Origin: Prevotellaceae bacterium
GTDB lineage: Bacteria; Bacteroidota; Bacteroidia; Bacteroidales; Paludibacteraceae
DNA length: 6,477 nucleotides
Reading direction: 5' to 3'
Assembly: GCA_031270425.1 (NCBI GenBank)
Contig: JAISXQ010000089.1
Coordinates: 1 to 6,477, forward strand
In this document: piece by piece, positions 1 through 6,477 of the stretch
How the letters are laid out: each line of letters opens with the position of its first letter
Position numbering within the stretch: the stretch's first letter is position 1
Program-made: the position numbers and the translations under genes
The notes under the pieces: generated by a model
Told to the model about the DNA's origin: nothing
Seen by the model: only the letters and a program-made list of their open reading frames with translations
The model's database searches: none

Positions 1-1014
1 CGCCCATTCTCCGGCTTCCTCACCTATGGAACGTGAGTTTAAAGACCAAAAAATGACGCCTTGTGCACCGGTAGCTATACTTGTCCACAGCCATTGTGTT
101 ATTTCTTTTGCGGTCGGACAAAACGGATTGTTTCCCGAATAAGTGTTGTTTCCTCCTTGAAGTTCTGTTACCAAATAAGGCAAATTACCCGCTCCCGAAC
201 GGACAATATTGCAATTTGCCGACGTGGCAACCGTATATTGCGAACGATCGAAATATCCGAAATGCCAACTCGGGTGTACCGAAGCTCCCAAAGAAGTGAG
301 AAATTTACGCCAAGCCGGAAAATTATATTCCGCGATGTTGTCGAAAATCTGATGATTGTTTACATGGACTTCGTGCGTGGTATCATACTTGGCAATCTCA
401 TCGGCCAAGCGGTTCAAATACCAGGTGTTATAATCTACCAGAAATTTTTGTTTGTCGAAACTTTTCAACAACGTGTATCCTTTGCTGTCATAGCCGGATT
501 CGGATTGATTTTTTTTCCATTCTTCAAACTTTGCATGGGTGTAATCCGTATCCGGGAGACCGCCTCCTGTTCCGGGTTCATTCATCAATACCCAGCCGTA
601 TAATGAATTGAAATCTTTATAATGGTTTACAAGCTGAAACAGATACTCCCGGATTTGATTTTCATGTTCCCGGCTTAACGGAAATTTGAACCCGCCTATT
701 GAATTTCCCGGAGAGGCCGGAAAAAGTCCTGCAAAAACTTTTACACCGTATTTCTCCGCACTTTTAAATGCTTTATCGAACAGGGTAAAATCCCAAATCC
801 CGTCGGATGTATGCATATATTCTTCAAACATTCGAATACGGCAAAGTGTCATTCCGTTTTCGTTCAACCGCTTAAACCAAATATCTATCTCTTCATCCGT
901 TTGACCGGGCTCTATAATAACCTGCGCTCCAATCATAGGAACACCGGCATACAATCTTTCGGAAAAAAATCCGGCAAGTAAAACAGTCAATCCGAAGATT
1001 ATTCTTTGTAACAT
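1..1014 (-). CDS. Secreted clan GH-A glycoside hydrolase (GH42/GH5-like, putative beta-galactosidase), C-terminus beyond the left edge
   Basis: Reading from an ATG at 1014, the frame stays open for 338 codons to the window edge, so the C-terminus is missing. Residues 1-23 form a Sec signal peptide (MLQR start, hydrophobic core IIFGLTVLLAGFF, cleavage probably after LYA), so the protein is exported; there is no lipobox Cys. The rest reads as the start and core of a (beta/alpha)8 barrel. WVLMNEPG at 141-148 carries a probable acid/base Glu146 after Asn145. LVTELQGG at 281-288 carries a probable nucleophile Glu284. The strand IATGAQGVIFWSLNSRS (313-329) resembles the last barrel strands of GH42-like enzymes. 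Family knowledge: clan GH-A retaining enzymes use exactly such an Asn-Glu plus Glu pair. The NEP motif is closer to GH5 than to the NEY usual in GH42, so the family is uncertain. It starts 17 bases after the preceding stop and is probably co-transcribed. Inferred role: periplasmic release of terminal beta-galactosyl or related residues. The glycoside hydrolase call is fairly sure; the substrate is not. Confidence 0.8.
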   Translation of the reverse strand, partial: MLQRIIFGLTVLLAGFFSERLYAGVPMIGAQVIIEPGQTDEEIDIWFKRLNENGMTLCRIRMFEEYMHTSDGIWDFTLFDKAFKSAEKYGVKVFAGLFPASPGNSIGGFKFPLSREHENQIREYLFQLVNHYKDFNSLYGWVLMNEPGTGGGLPDTDYTHAKFEEWKKNQSESGYDSKGYTLLKSFDKQKFLVDYNTWYLNRLADEIAKYDTTHEVHVNNHQIFDNIAEYNFPAWRKFLTSLGASVHPSWHFGYFDRSQYTVATSANCNIVRSGAGNLPYLVTELQGGNNTYSGNNPFCPTAKEITQWLWTSIATGAQGVIFWSLNSRSIGEEAGEWA

Positions 1015-1031
1015 TCTTAAAAAACTTTTTA

Positions 1032-3499
1032 TTATTTATAATCCAACCATGCCGTTGCCGAAATAACATCTTTGTCTGTGGAAAAACGTATCCAACGTCC
1101 TAAGGCTGATTCGGGGAAGGTATATTCTGTTTCCTTTCCCTGTTTTACGGTAAAACTTTTGTATTTCACCCATTCTCCGTCACCCGAAGGATCAATCTCA
1201 ACGGTAAATACGACACTTGTTTTTGCCTTGTGGGAGAGACGCAATGTACGTTTGTCGTAAAATCCGAATAAATACGGGTCTGAGCAGGTGGCCGCTTTAA
1301 CGGGTGTTTCCACCCAGGGACCGCCTTTGCCCGCCGGTTTTCCGAGTTTCCACAAATCATCTATCGCTCCTGCCCATACAGCCGCTTTTTTATCGTCCGA
1401 TACAAAAACATGCTGCGGATTGGCGGAAGCCTTTGCCGGATCAATCCCGGAAATAATAAACAAACCTCTGAATGAGGCATAATCATTTATTTTCAGGTTA
1501 TGCGAAGCAATGGGGCGTATTTTGGCATAACCATCGGCGTTTTCGGCAGGCAATTCGTAAAATGTTCCGTGACAATTGAACAAATCTCTTTCCGTAGCTA
1601 CTTCACGACAAATTCTTAACTCGCCCTTGTTGGTAGCGCCGGTGTAGCGGTCATTGCCTAACGGTAAGCGCCAACGGCGTCCCGCATCGTCAACAATCAA
1701 CACCGAACCCTTATCAATTGTTACTGCCTGTTGGGGAATCTGCATCTTTTTACGGATAAAATCAGCGGCAGGATCTGCCGGTTTGAAAGTGAAGTTCATT
1801 GTTGAATCAATCTCGTAAAAACCTGTTTCCCCATTGGCGTCCGAAGCCAACAGTCCCAATGTGCGGCGATTATCACCCATTCCGTAGAGCAAGCCCTTTT
1901 GTATGTTTCCATTATCTTCAATACCTGCAATTCCCTCGAATATAGCGTCGGCCTTGTCTGTTCTCTTATCGGTTGATGTATAAACAAAGCCAAGGCTTGT
2001 GTTCGCACTTTTATCGGTTTTTACCCGAATCCATTCCCCTTTATGCGAGTCATTGAAAGAAATGTATTTTGATGCATTGGCAGGAACTGTTTCTTTCACT
2101 AATTCCACCCATTTATTGTTTCCGTCTATGTCAACTTCAAATGTATAGCTTACAGGATATTTGTCTGAGTTTTTAATCCATGCCGTCCGGTTTTCCCAAC
2201 CGGCAAAGAGGAAAGCTTCCGAAGCAACGGCGGCTTCAACTTTCTCACGCAGCCACACGTATCCGCTTGCGTTACTGCTACCCAGGTTGTCTATCTCTTC
2301 GGGGGAGAGGAACCACAAATTGGAATTGGACTGACCGGGGCCGGCAATATTGCCTTTTGCCTTGCGTGTATTCAAAAACTCCGATTCAGCCGAATCATCA
2401 CAACCGAACACGATTTTTCCATTCCATCGTGTAAAATCCCCGATTACTTTCAAATAGGCCGAACGCGGACTAATTCCCGCTGTATTATCCAATGAAAAAG
2501 TATGGGGGAATCGCCAGAACAGCCCATGCATGGTCATCAGGTAATCGGGATTTTTATCCGTACCGATATTTCGTATCCGGGGCCATTCCGTGTTCCAACC
2601 GTGCGCCCCGTCGTACGAATAGCTTGCTTTGGGCAGTCGAAAGAAATGCCATTCGCCGTTTTGACGTACACCTAAAAGCGCCGATTTATAGTCGAAGCCG
2701 GTTGTCCAAACAGGATCGACGGCCGGATTAAGATTTCCGTAAATACCGCCCGGCCCGGTTATTTCGGTAAACTGATTGCGACGAATCAGCTTCCACAACG
2801 CTCCGTCCCATTCATACAACGCACCTGATGTTGCATCAAAGCGTTCCAGCGCTTCCTGACCATACTCGCCATTATTGGAGAAGATTAAAACACCTTGCCC
2901 GGAGTAAAGTCCTTTCCCATGCCAACCGAGCAGTGAAGCCGTTTTTTTCTCCAATACAGGGAAACCGTCCGGTCTGCGGCTTACGTTATCGTCGGAGTAG
3001 AGCGTATTGACGTTCAACGTATTTACATCTACTTCATAGAATCCTTCTTCCATGGTAGCAATGTATATCTTGGAAGCCGGATCGGTTAAATGCCTTGCTG
3101 CGCCGGTATATCTTCCCGGAGCAGTCCGGTAGGATAATGCACGCACATTTCCGTCTTTGTCGATTGTATAGGGACCGATAAAAAGCTGACCGCTTTCTTT
3201 GTGAATTAAACGATTGGCAGGCGTTCCTCCTATGCTTTCCAAACGAATTGTTTGTTCCAATCCGGAAGTTATTTCATACAATTTATCCGATGAGCCATAC
3301 GGCGAATGAGGCGCATAAGTTACCGCCCACAAACGGTCTGCCCAAGGGACTAAAGCTCCTGTTCACATTCGCCTTCGTTATTGTAGAAAGCTAAGTGAGG
3401 ATAAATTCCACTAATATTCGGTTTTTCTTTTTGCTGTGCATAAGAAGTAAGAAATAAAGTCAATACCAATAATGTTGCAACACTTGTCTTTTTTATCAT
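1032..3499 (-). CDS. Large secreted PUL-associated protein of unknown function, interrupted by a one-base frameshift (possible pseudogene or sequencing error)
   Basis: The reading frame from the ATG at 3499 encodes a Sec signal peptide (MIKKTSVATLLVLTLFLTSYA, cleavage before QQKEK), then NISGIYPHLAFYNNEGEC, and hits TAG at 3352-3350 after 49 codons. A second frame, open from 3362 to the TAA at 1032, continues with TGALVPWADRLWAVTYAPH and about 760 more residues. Adding one G beside 3364 joins them as GEC-GTGALVPWADRLW, a junction I recall from intact Bacteroidota relatives, giving 822 residues. The only start inside the second frame is a TTG at 3332, which would lack any signal peptide, so I prefer one broken gene. 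The protein is rich in Trp, Gly and Asp and in beta-strand-like stretches, suggesting propeller-like blades, and contains a large internal duplication. No catalytic motif is recognised. It lies 24 bases after the GH16 gene and 17 bases before the next hydrolase. Inferred role: glycan binding or an undescribed enzyme in the same pathway. If the frameshift is real, the product is probably lost. Confidence 0.8.
1038..1700 (-). repeat. Internal duplication, copy 2 (C-terminal module of the large unknown protein)
   Basis: Landmarks matching copy 1 in the same order are GRRWRLP, CHGTFYELP, IRPIASHNLK, GLFIISGID, VKAATCSDPYLFGFYDKRT, FTVEIDPSG, WVKYK and GRWIRFSTDK. It ends one residue before the stop. 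A third, shorter echo (RYTGAARH, then IATMEEGFYEVDV) is present near the N-terminus and resembles RYTGATNK followed by the CHGTFYELP segment here, hinting at more than two related units. Confidence 0.65.
1974..2669 (-). repeat. Internal duplication, copy 1 (protein-level module in the large unknown protein)
   Basis: This stretch encodes about 230 residues that realign, at low identity, with a second stretch further along the same protein. Landmarks in order are GEWHFFRLP, MHGLFWRFP, ISPRSAYLK, GKIVFGCDD, VEAAVASEAFLFAGWENRT, YTFEVDIDG, WVELV and GEWIRVKTDK. The last ~80 residues look like a beta-sandwich. The match is seen by eye at protein level only; the DNA has diverged, so the duplication is old. 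Confidence 0.65.
3350..3365 (-). other. Frameshift site in the large unknown PUL protein
   Basis: On the minus strand the first frame reads GAA TGT GAA CAG GAG CTT TAG. The second frame is open only downstream of the TGA at 3365-3363. The two frames overlap by a few codons here, and one extra G (TGTGGAACAGG rather than TGTGAACAGG) restores a continuous GECGTGALVPW. There is no slippery heptamer or long homopolymer, so programmed frameshifting is unlikely. A real deletion and a base-calling or assembly error remain equally possible. Confidence 0.8.
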
Positions 3500-3523
3500 A
3501 TCATTTTTGACACTTTAAAATGT

Positions 3524-4276
3524 TTATTCTTGGTCTTCCTGATAAATTTTTACCCAATCCACATACATGCGTGAGATACCGGTTATTTCGGTTTTAAAGG
3601 CGTCTAACTGGATGCAGAGATGATGCGGTTTATCTACGATAAGTTCGGGGTCTGCCAACTTCCATTTCAATTGACCGTCGATATATATCCGTATAGCATT
3701 GGCTTCCCATTCCATCGCCACAACATGCCATTCCTTGGCGTCTATATTGTGTACTTTTTTCGACCATTTATTTAAAGGCAGTCCGGAAAGAATATTTGTT
3801 TCAAAAAAAGTGCGATTGGGATTCGACGCCCAATAGGTTTCATAAATGTCATTTTCTCCGTCGTCCGGCCATTTTTCACTTTGAGGCCAGGTTAACACTA
3901 CTGCGCTCGTTGCGCCTGAAAGATCTTCCGTTGCCTTTACCCGAAATTCAAATTTTCCGTAAGTGTAATTCTTGCGGTGCGACATTCCTCCCGAAACGAG
4001 TACGCCGTCTATCATCTGCGCTGTAACTACCAATATACCGTCTTCGACCGTAAACGCTTTCGGACTTCTCAATCCGTTTCCGGCATGTCCGGGCGCATCG
4101 TAAATATACCACTTGGATTCATCTACCGCTGTTCCATCAAAGTTTTCTTCAAAAAGCAACTTATAATCGGGTCTCTCTTCTGAGGGGGGTGGGGGAGTTA
4201 CCGGTTCTTCCTCAGTGCTGCAACCCTGTATAAAAGGTAACAAGATCAAAATAATTACTGTTGATATCTGTTTCAT
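3524..4276 (-). CDS. GH16 family endo-acting glycoside hydrolase, outer-membrane lipoprotein
   Basis: This 250-residue protein starts with a lipoprotein signal peptide (MKQISTVIILILLPFIQGC, acylated Cys19). The acidic, proline-rich stretch STEEEPVTPPPPSEE that follows resembles the surface-export signal of Bacteroidota lipoproteins. The remainder is one compact GH16 beta-jellyroll. FEENFDG (42-48) marks the N-terminal strand. The catalytic motif ENDIYE (141-146) fits the family pattern ExDxxE, with Glu141 as nucleophile, Asp143 as helper and Glu146 as acid/base. WHVVAMEWEANAIRIYIDG (183-201) and MYVDWVKIYQE (237-247) are the usual closing strands. GH16 enzymes cut beta-1,3 or beta-1,4 glucans or galactans internally and retain configuration. 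The subfamily and substrate cannot be read here; WPQSEKWPDDGEND resembles bacterial GH16 proteins annotated as beta-glucanases, while the neighbours suggest a galactan. A longer start at 4381 is open but would overlap the GH2 gene and bury the signal peptide. The chosen ATG lies two bases after the GH2 stop. Confidence 0.92.
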   Translation of the reverse strand: MKQISTVIILILLPFIQGCSTEEEPVTPPPPSEERPDYKLLFEENFDGTAVDESKWYIYDAPGHAGNGLRSPKAFTVEDGILVVTAQMIDGVLVSGGMSHRKNYTYGKFEFRVKATEDLSGATSAVVLTWPQSEKWPDDGENDIYETYWASNPNRTFFETNILSGLPLNKWSKKVHNIDAKEWHVVAMEWEANAIRIYIDGQLKWKLADPELIVDKPHHLCIQLDAFKTEITGISRMYVDWVKIYQEDQE

Positions 4277-4281
4277 GATCA
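4274..4281 (-). promoter_or_regulatory. Closely spaced stop and start (TGA-TC-ATG) between the GH2 and GH16 genes
   Basis: The GH2 stop TGA (4281-4279) is followed after two bases by the GH16 start ATG (4276-4274). This spacing allows ribosomes ending GH2 translation to re-start on GH16, so the two proteins are probably translationally coupled. It also decides the GH16 start, since the encoded peptide is a textbook lipoprotein signal. I see no clear Shine-Dalgarno sequence, as is normal in Bacteroidota. Confidence 0.6.
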
Positions 4282-6477
4282 AAATTGTTTTAATGATATT
4301 ATAGACGATTTCATTGTTTCCGACACGGCTGTTAGAGTAAGAATAGAATTTATTTTTCCGGCTTGTATTATCAACTGACATTTACCGTTAAACAAGCTCC
4401 GTTGCCAGGCTCCCTCTACACATTTGTCGGGTTCGTGACAAGCCGGATTCCCGTTACCCACTCCGATAATTTTAGCGTTTCCCGAAAGCGAAAAACGGAT
4501 CAAGCGATTGGTGTCGGGTACTTCCCTGCCTTTCTTGTCGGTTACGGAAACATTCACTACCACAGCGTCTTTCCCGTCGGCGGCAATGGTTGTTTTGGAA
4601 GGCGTGAGTACAATTTGATAAGCTTCGCCGGTGGTTTCGATTGTTTTTTCAAATGTTCTTCCGTTTTTATGAGCAACAGCTTTCAATTTTCCCGGCTTAT
4701 AAGGAATTTTCCAATTCAAATGTCCATTACGGGGCATTTCTTTTTTACCGTAACTTTTTCCGTTCAGGAACAATTCCACAGTTTGGGCATTGGAGTTTAG
4801 CCAAACTTCAACAGGCTGACCTTCTTTTCCTTGCCAATTCCAATGCGGAGCGATGTGCAAAACATCTTTGTCTGTCCACCACGATTGATAATAGTAATAC
4901 ACATTTTTAGGAAATCCGCACATATCCATAATTCCAAAGTGAGAATTAATATTAGGCCAATTATAAGGCGTCGGTTCTCCACGATAGTCGAATCCTGTCC
5001 ATGCAAAGCCTCCCATAAACCAGTCGCGTCCGGCAGCTATTGTCCACCACTGTTCGGCGGTAGATGCCCAGGGCGGATAATTCTCGTCAAAATCCGGCAG
5101 GTAACAGTTTACCGTATCTTTAGCATAAACCCCGCGTGTGGTAACGGTACTTGCCACTTCCGAGCCGATTATCGGCTGGTCGGGACGCAACTTACGATAA
5201 TCATCTATACCATACAAATTGTAATTGAATCCCCGAACGGGAATTACCTTGTTTACGCCCGTATTTACATTGCCCACGTTGGCGCCATACACTATGGTGC
5301 GGGAAGAATCGAGCGACTGAGTCATTCTCATCATGGAAAGCGCGATTTTCTCACCTTCAATGCTTGTTTGATAAACCTCTTCCTCATTTCCTATCGACCA
5401 CATAAAAACGGAAGGGTGGTTGCGATCGCGAAGAATAAGCGATTTCAATTGAGACATATATTCGGCGGAGGAATTGAGCAAACGGACTTCGTCTATTACC
5501 AGCATTCCCAGACTGTCGCAGGCTTCCAACAGTTCGGGTGTGGGCGGATTATGACTTGTACGATAAGCATTCACACCCATTTCCTTGAGAAGTCCGATGC
5601 GATAGTATTGCATATAATCGGGCAAGGCGCTTCCCAGACCTGCGTGATCCTGATGACAGCAAACACCCTGCACTTTAATATTTTTCCCATTGAGGAACAA
5701 GCCTTTGTCTTTATCTATCCGAATGTCGCGGATACCCAAACGAGTTTCAATTTTATCCATAATCTTATTCCCCGATTTAACAATCGAAACGGCTTTGTAT
5801 CTTTTCGGCGCTTCTAAATTCCACAGTTCGGGATATTCAATGCTTACTTTACCGCTTATTGTTTGTTTACCGTTCGGTAAAAGTTGTATGACTGTTTCAT
5901 CTGTTTGTGCAACTTGTTTTCCTTCGGAATTATATACAACAGTGTATGTAACGGCTTTTTGAAGTTGGTTGTATGTATTTTCCACTTCCGTTTGAATAGT
6001 AAGTGTCGCCTGAGAAAAGTCGTTATTCAAAGCGGCATACGCGAAGATTCCGTTTTCGGTGAAATGCAAATTGTCGAACAAATTCAGCCAAACATGCCGG
6101 TAAATTCCCGCGCCTTCATAAAACCAGCCTTCGTATTGAGAGGCGTCAACTCTTACGACAATAACATTTTCTTTGTCGTAACGGACAAAGTCGGTAATGT
6201 CGTAAGAAAAGCCGGTATAACCGCTAAAATGTGTTCCGCAATAGAAATTGTTGACCCACACCTGACTGTTGCGAAAAACGCCATCGAATGTAATAGCCAC
6301 ACGTCCGGTGGTATCGCTTTGGGCGTCGAGGGTGAATTTTTTCCGGTACCAGCCGATACTGTTTTGCGGGTAAAGACCTCCGACGGGTTTGTATCCATGC
6401 GCTTTTACGTCGCCATTGGGAGAATATTCGAAAGGTAAAGCCACGACCCAATCGTGAGGAAGGTTTACCGTTTCCCA
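4279..6477 (-). CDS. GH2 family beta-galactosidase-type hydrolase with DUF4982-like C-terminal region, N-terminus beyond the right edge
   Basis: The frame is open from the right edge for 732 codons to TGA, so the signal peptide and first residues are missing. The visible part starts WETVNLPHDW, a GH2 N-terminal jellyroll hallmark; a GTG at 6444 lies inside this motif and is not a start. Numbering from the edge, domains are: jellyroll (1-~145), Ig-like linker (~146-255), TIM barrel (~256-530), DUF4982-like domain (~530-617, with SWWTDKDVLHIAPHWNW and ELFLNGKS) and a final Ig/Big-like domain (~620-732, with ADGKDAVVVNVSVTDKKGR and GVGNGNPACHEPDK). NHPSVFMWSIGNEEE gives acid/base Glu365; PIIGSEVAST gives nucleophile Glu440. 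AYRTSHNPP and GFAWTGFDYRGEPTPYNWP are further barrel signatures. Enzymes of this architecture are mostly exo-acting beta-galactosidases, but beta-glucuronidases and others share the fold. It is the first gene visible in the operon, two bases ahead of the GH16 gene. Probably periplasmic, although its export signal is out of view. Confidence 0.93.
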   Translation of the reverse strand, partial: WETVNLPHDWVVALPFEYSPNGDVKAHGYKPVGGLYPQNSIGWYRKKFTLDAQSDTTGRVAITFDGVFRNSQVWVNNFYCGTHFSGYTGFSYDITDFVRYDKENVIVVRVDASQYEGWFYEGAGIYRHVWLNLFDNLHFTENGIFAYAALNNDFSQATLTIQTEVENTYNQLQKAVTYTVVYNSEGKQVAQTDETVIQLLPNGKQTISGKVSIEYPELWNLEAPKRYKAVSIVKSGNKIMDKIETRLGIRDIRIDKDKGLFLNGKNIKVQGVCCHQDHAGLGSALPDYMQYYRIGLLKEMGVNAYRTSHNPPTPELLEACDSLGMLVIDEVRLLNSSAEYMSQLKSLILRDRNHPSVFMWSIGNEEEVYQTSIEGEKIALSMMRMTQSLDSSRTIVYGANVGNVNTGVNKVIPVRGFNYNLYGIDDYRKLRPDQPIIGSEVASTVTTRGVYAKDTVNCYLPDFDENYPPWASTAEQWWTIAAGRDWFMGGFAWTGFDYRGEPTPYNWPNINSHFGIMDMCGFPKNVYYYYQSWWTDKDVLHIAPHWNWQGKEGQPVEVWLNSNAQTVELFLNGKSYGKKEMPRNGHLNWKIPYKPGKLKAVAHKNGRTFEKTIETTGEAYQIVLTPSKTTIAADGKDAVVVNVSVTDKKGREVPDTNRLIRFSLSGNAKIIGVGNGNPACHEPDKCVEGAWQRSLFNGKCQLIIQAGKINSILTLTAVSETMKSSIISLKQF

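Noticed and set aside
61..603. A 180-codon open frame on the plus strand, the only obvious long ORF in the first kilobase
   Set aside because: The minus strand here is open over all 338 codons with a signal peptide and paired catalytic Glu motifs, so the plus-strand frame is a shadow.
3330..3332. TTG at 3332 as the true start of the large unknown protein
   Set aside because: Clearly coding sequence (GALVPWADR) continues upstream in the same frame to 3362, and a signal peptide lies just beyond in another frame.
3500..3523. Possible promoter or terminator in the gap before the large unknown gene
   Set aside because: Only 24 AT-rich bases with no hairpin, too short for a Bacteroidota -33/-7 promoter plus leader.
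4181..4200. G-rich run that could be read as a G-quadruplex or a slippage tract
   Set aside because: It simply encodes the proline linker TPPPPS of the GH16 lipoprotein, and the frame is intact on both sides. A slippage role is possible but has no support.
4277..4381. Upstream extension of the GH16 frame to an ATG at 4381
   Set aside because: It would overlap the end of the GH2 gene by about 100 bases and place 35 polar residues before a perfect lipoprotein signal peptide.
4831..5817. A 328-codon open frame on the plus strand
   Set aside because: It lies wholly antisense to the GH2 barrel, whose motifs are unmistakable. The translation is Ile/Arg/His-rich without domain character, as expected of a shadow frame.
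5884..6438. A 184-codon open frame on the plus strand
   Set aside because: Antisense to the GH2 N-terminal jellyroll, with no start context or recognisable domain.
6442..6444. GTG at 6444 as the start of the GH2 gene
   Set aside because: The frame is open to the edge and encodes WETVNLPHDW, a conserved internal GH2 motif, so the gene continues beyond the window.

Overview
The window looks like part of a polysaccharide-utilisation operon from a member of the Bacteroidota. The evidence is its moderate GC content, the lack of strong Shine-Dalgarno sites, the tight one-way packing of secreted glycoside hydrolases, and protein types typical of gut or environmental Bacteroidales: a GH2 enzyme with a DUF4982-like tail, a lipoprotein GH16 with an acidic stretch after its Cys, and a large secreted beta-rich PUL protein. 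Genus and species cannot be given.

All four genes are on the minus strand, so transcription runs right to left. From 6477 down to 4279 is a GH2 beta-galactosidase-type enzyme whose N-terminus lies beyond the right edge. Two bases after its stop comes a compact GH16 endo-glycanase lipoprotein (4276-3524). After 24 bases comes a large secreted protein of unknown function (3499-1032). It is split by an apparent one-base deletion near 3361-3364, so the signal peptide and first ~45 residues are out of frame with the remaining ~776 residues. After 17 bases comes a secreted clan GH-A hydrolase (GH42/GH5-like) at 1014, which runs off the left edge. Intergenic gaps are 2, 24 and 17 bases, so there is no room for internal promoters or terminators and all four are probably one transcript. 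About 98% of the window is coding.

Inferred division of labour: the GH16 lipoprotein, probably on the cell surface, cuts a polysaccharide backbone internally. The GH2 and GH42-like enzymes trim the released oligosaccharides from their ends, most likely in the periplasm. The large repeat-containing protein may bind glycan or be an uncharacterised enzyme. Two exo-enzymes of beta-galactosidase type point to a galactose-rich glycan (arabinogalactan, or an agar- or porphyran-like galactan), but the sequence does not fix the substrate. No SusC/SusD pair, sulfatase, regulator, RNA gene, CRISPR array or mobile element is visible in the window.

The least explained item is the 822-residue (frame-restored) protein, which has an internal duplication of about 180-230 residues and no function I can recognise.
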